Below, piece by piece: positions 62,929-64,000 of a DNA stretch of 64,000 bases; the stretch's first letter is position 1; every line of letters begins with the position of its first letter. The notes beneath the pieces were generated by a model. The model was not told the origin of the DNA and did not search any database. It worked only from the letters and a program-made list of their open reading frames with translations. The DNA is from Liolophura sinensis (lineage: Eukaryota > Mollusca > Polyplacophora > Chitonida > Chitonidae), in contig NC_088298.1 of NCBI RefSeq assembly GCF_032854445.1, positions 6,230,488-6,294,487 on the forward strand, in the 5' to 3' direction. The translations under genes and the position numbers were made by a program.

Positions 62929-64000
62929 AAGACGATTGTATATTTTATAGCCAGAACGAAGTGCGTTGTACAAAACACACCGTGTCCACAAGTACAGATG
63001 GTTGTGTATTGTATAGTGAGAACAATGTGTCTGATGTAAAACACACTGTGTCCACAACTGCCGACGGTTGTGTATTGCATAGCCAAAAACGATGTGTCTG
63101 ATGGAAACACACTGTATCCACAGGTACACACGGTTGTGTGTTGTATAGTGATAACGATGTGTCTGGCATAAAACACAAAGCGTCCACAAGTACACACGAT
63201 TGTGTATCGCATAACCAGAACGATGTGCCTGGTATGAAACACAATGCGTCAACAAGTACAGACGGCTATGTATTGTATAACCAGGGCGATGTGCCCTGTA
63301 TAAAACACAAAGCGTTTACAAAGTACAGACGGTTGTGTATTGTGTAGTGAGAACGATGTGCCTGATGTAAAACACACTGTGTCCACAAGTATAGATAATT
63401 ATGTATTGTATAGCCAGAACGATGTGCCTGGTATGAACCACAAAACGTCCACAAGTATAGACGGTTCTGTATTCTATAACCAGAAGGATGTGTCTGATGT
63501 AAAACACATGGCGTTCACAAGTACAGATGGTTGTGTGTTGTATGATGAAAACGATGTGTCTGGTATAAAACCCAAAGCGTCCACAAGTAAAGACGGTTGT
63601 GTATTGTATGGTGAGAACGGTGTGTCTGGTATGAACAGCAAAGCGTCCACAAGTAAAGGCGGTTGTGTATTGTATAGTGAGAACGGTGTGCCCGGTATGA
63701 AACACACAAGTACAGACGGTTCTGTATTGTATAGCCAGAAGGATGTGTCGGATGTAAAAACCACAGCGTTCACAAGTACAGATGGTTGTGCATTGCATAG
63801 TGAGAACGGTGTGCCTGGTATGAACCACAAAGCGTCCATAAGTAAAGACGGTTGTGTATTGTATGATGAGAACGGTGTCTGCTATGAACTGCAAAGCGTC
63901 CATAAGTAAAGACGGCTGTGTATTGTATAGTGAGAACGGTGTGCCTGGTATGAACCGCAAAGCGTCCATAAGTAAAGACGGTTGTGTATTGTATAGCCAG
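62929..64000 (+). repeat. 66-bp minisatellite, more than 16 copies, running off the window
   Basis: Unit ACAAGTACAGACGGTTGTGT, ATTGTATAGTGAGAACGATG, TGTCTGGTATGAAACACAAA, GCGTCC. Two block types alternate (TATAGTGAGAAC versus TATAGCCAGAAC; CTGATGTAAAACACAC versus CTGGTATGAACCACAA). Some units are shortened (near 63700). The period is 22 codons; the plus strand reads DGCVLYSENGVPGM repeats, continuously for 189 codons at 63340-63909, and the minus strand is also open (217 codons). Frameshifting indels between units argue against coding, but the right end is outside the window. Confidence 0.93.

Overview
This window looks like intergenic or intronic DNA from a large, AT-rich, repeat-laden animal genome. 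The best guess is a marine lophotrochozoan, probably a mollusc. That rests on many copies of a tRNA-derived SINE whose core resembles the 'Meta-domain' SINEs I recall from bivalves and related animals (from memory, unchecked), on an animal vanin/biotinidase-family relic, and on the abundance of minisatellites. There is no prokaryotic-style gene organisation and I found no intact protein-coding gene. Nearly every long reading frame lies in a tandem repeat whose unit is a multiple of three, or in a transposable element.

The one recognisable gene is at the left: a vanin (pantetheinase)/biotinidase-like sequence at about 1724-2950 on the plus strand. It starts at an apparent splice acceptor and is broken by frameshifts and stop codons, although its three catalytic residues are still legible. 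A 61-bp minisatellite begins inside its last codons and runs to an AATAAA signal at 3355.

The rest is repeats. (1) SINE family 1: about 28 full or truncated copies on both strands, several with clear target-site duplications (28579/28857, 12245/12504, 36091/36336, 41242/41482, 51758/52037, 54184/54464, 54983/55125, 19966/20076). (2) SINE families 2 and 3, with different tRNA-like heads; family 2 shares part of the family 1 core. (3) Two MITE-like elements with terminal inverted repeats (24010-24222 and 42873-43251, with relatives). (4) Dispersed families called D, E, F, G, H and J here. Family D is notable because one segment of it has been amplified into minisatellites at three separate loci. 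(5) About 18 tandem arrays with units of 12 to 68 bp, some with higher-order structure, including an apparently exact 154-bp duplication of an 11-unit pattern at 47733-48040. (6) Tetranucleotide and dinucleotide tracts, including a 483-bp GACT/GACC tract and a 123-nt alternating purine-pyrimidine tract.

An assembly gap of 200 N lies at 52317-52516. It is flanked by two near-identical copies of about 2.2 kb (50003-52316 and 52518-54741) that share the same SINE insertion. This looks like two haplotypes placed in tandem, although a true recent duplication is possible. The far right (62929-64000) is a 66-bp array that runs off the window. Family names D-J are local labels. All similarity was judged by eye, so copy boundaries are approximate unless a target-site duplication fixes them.
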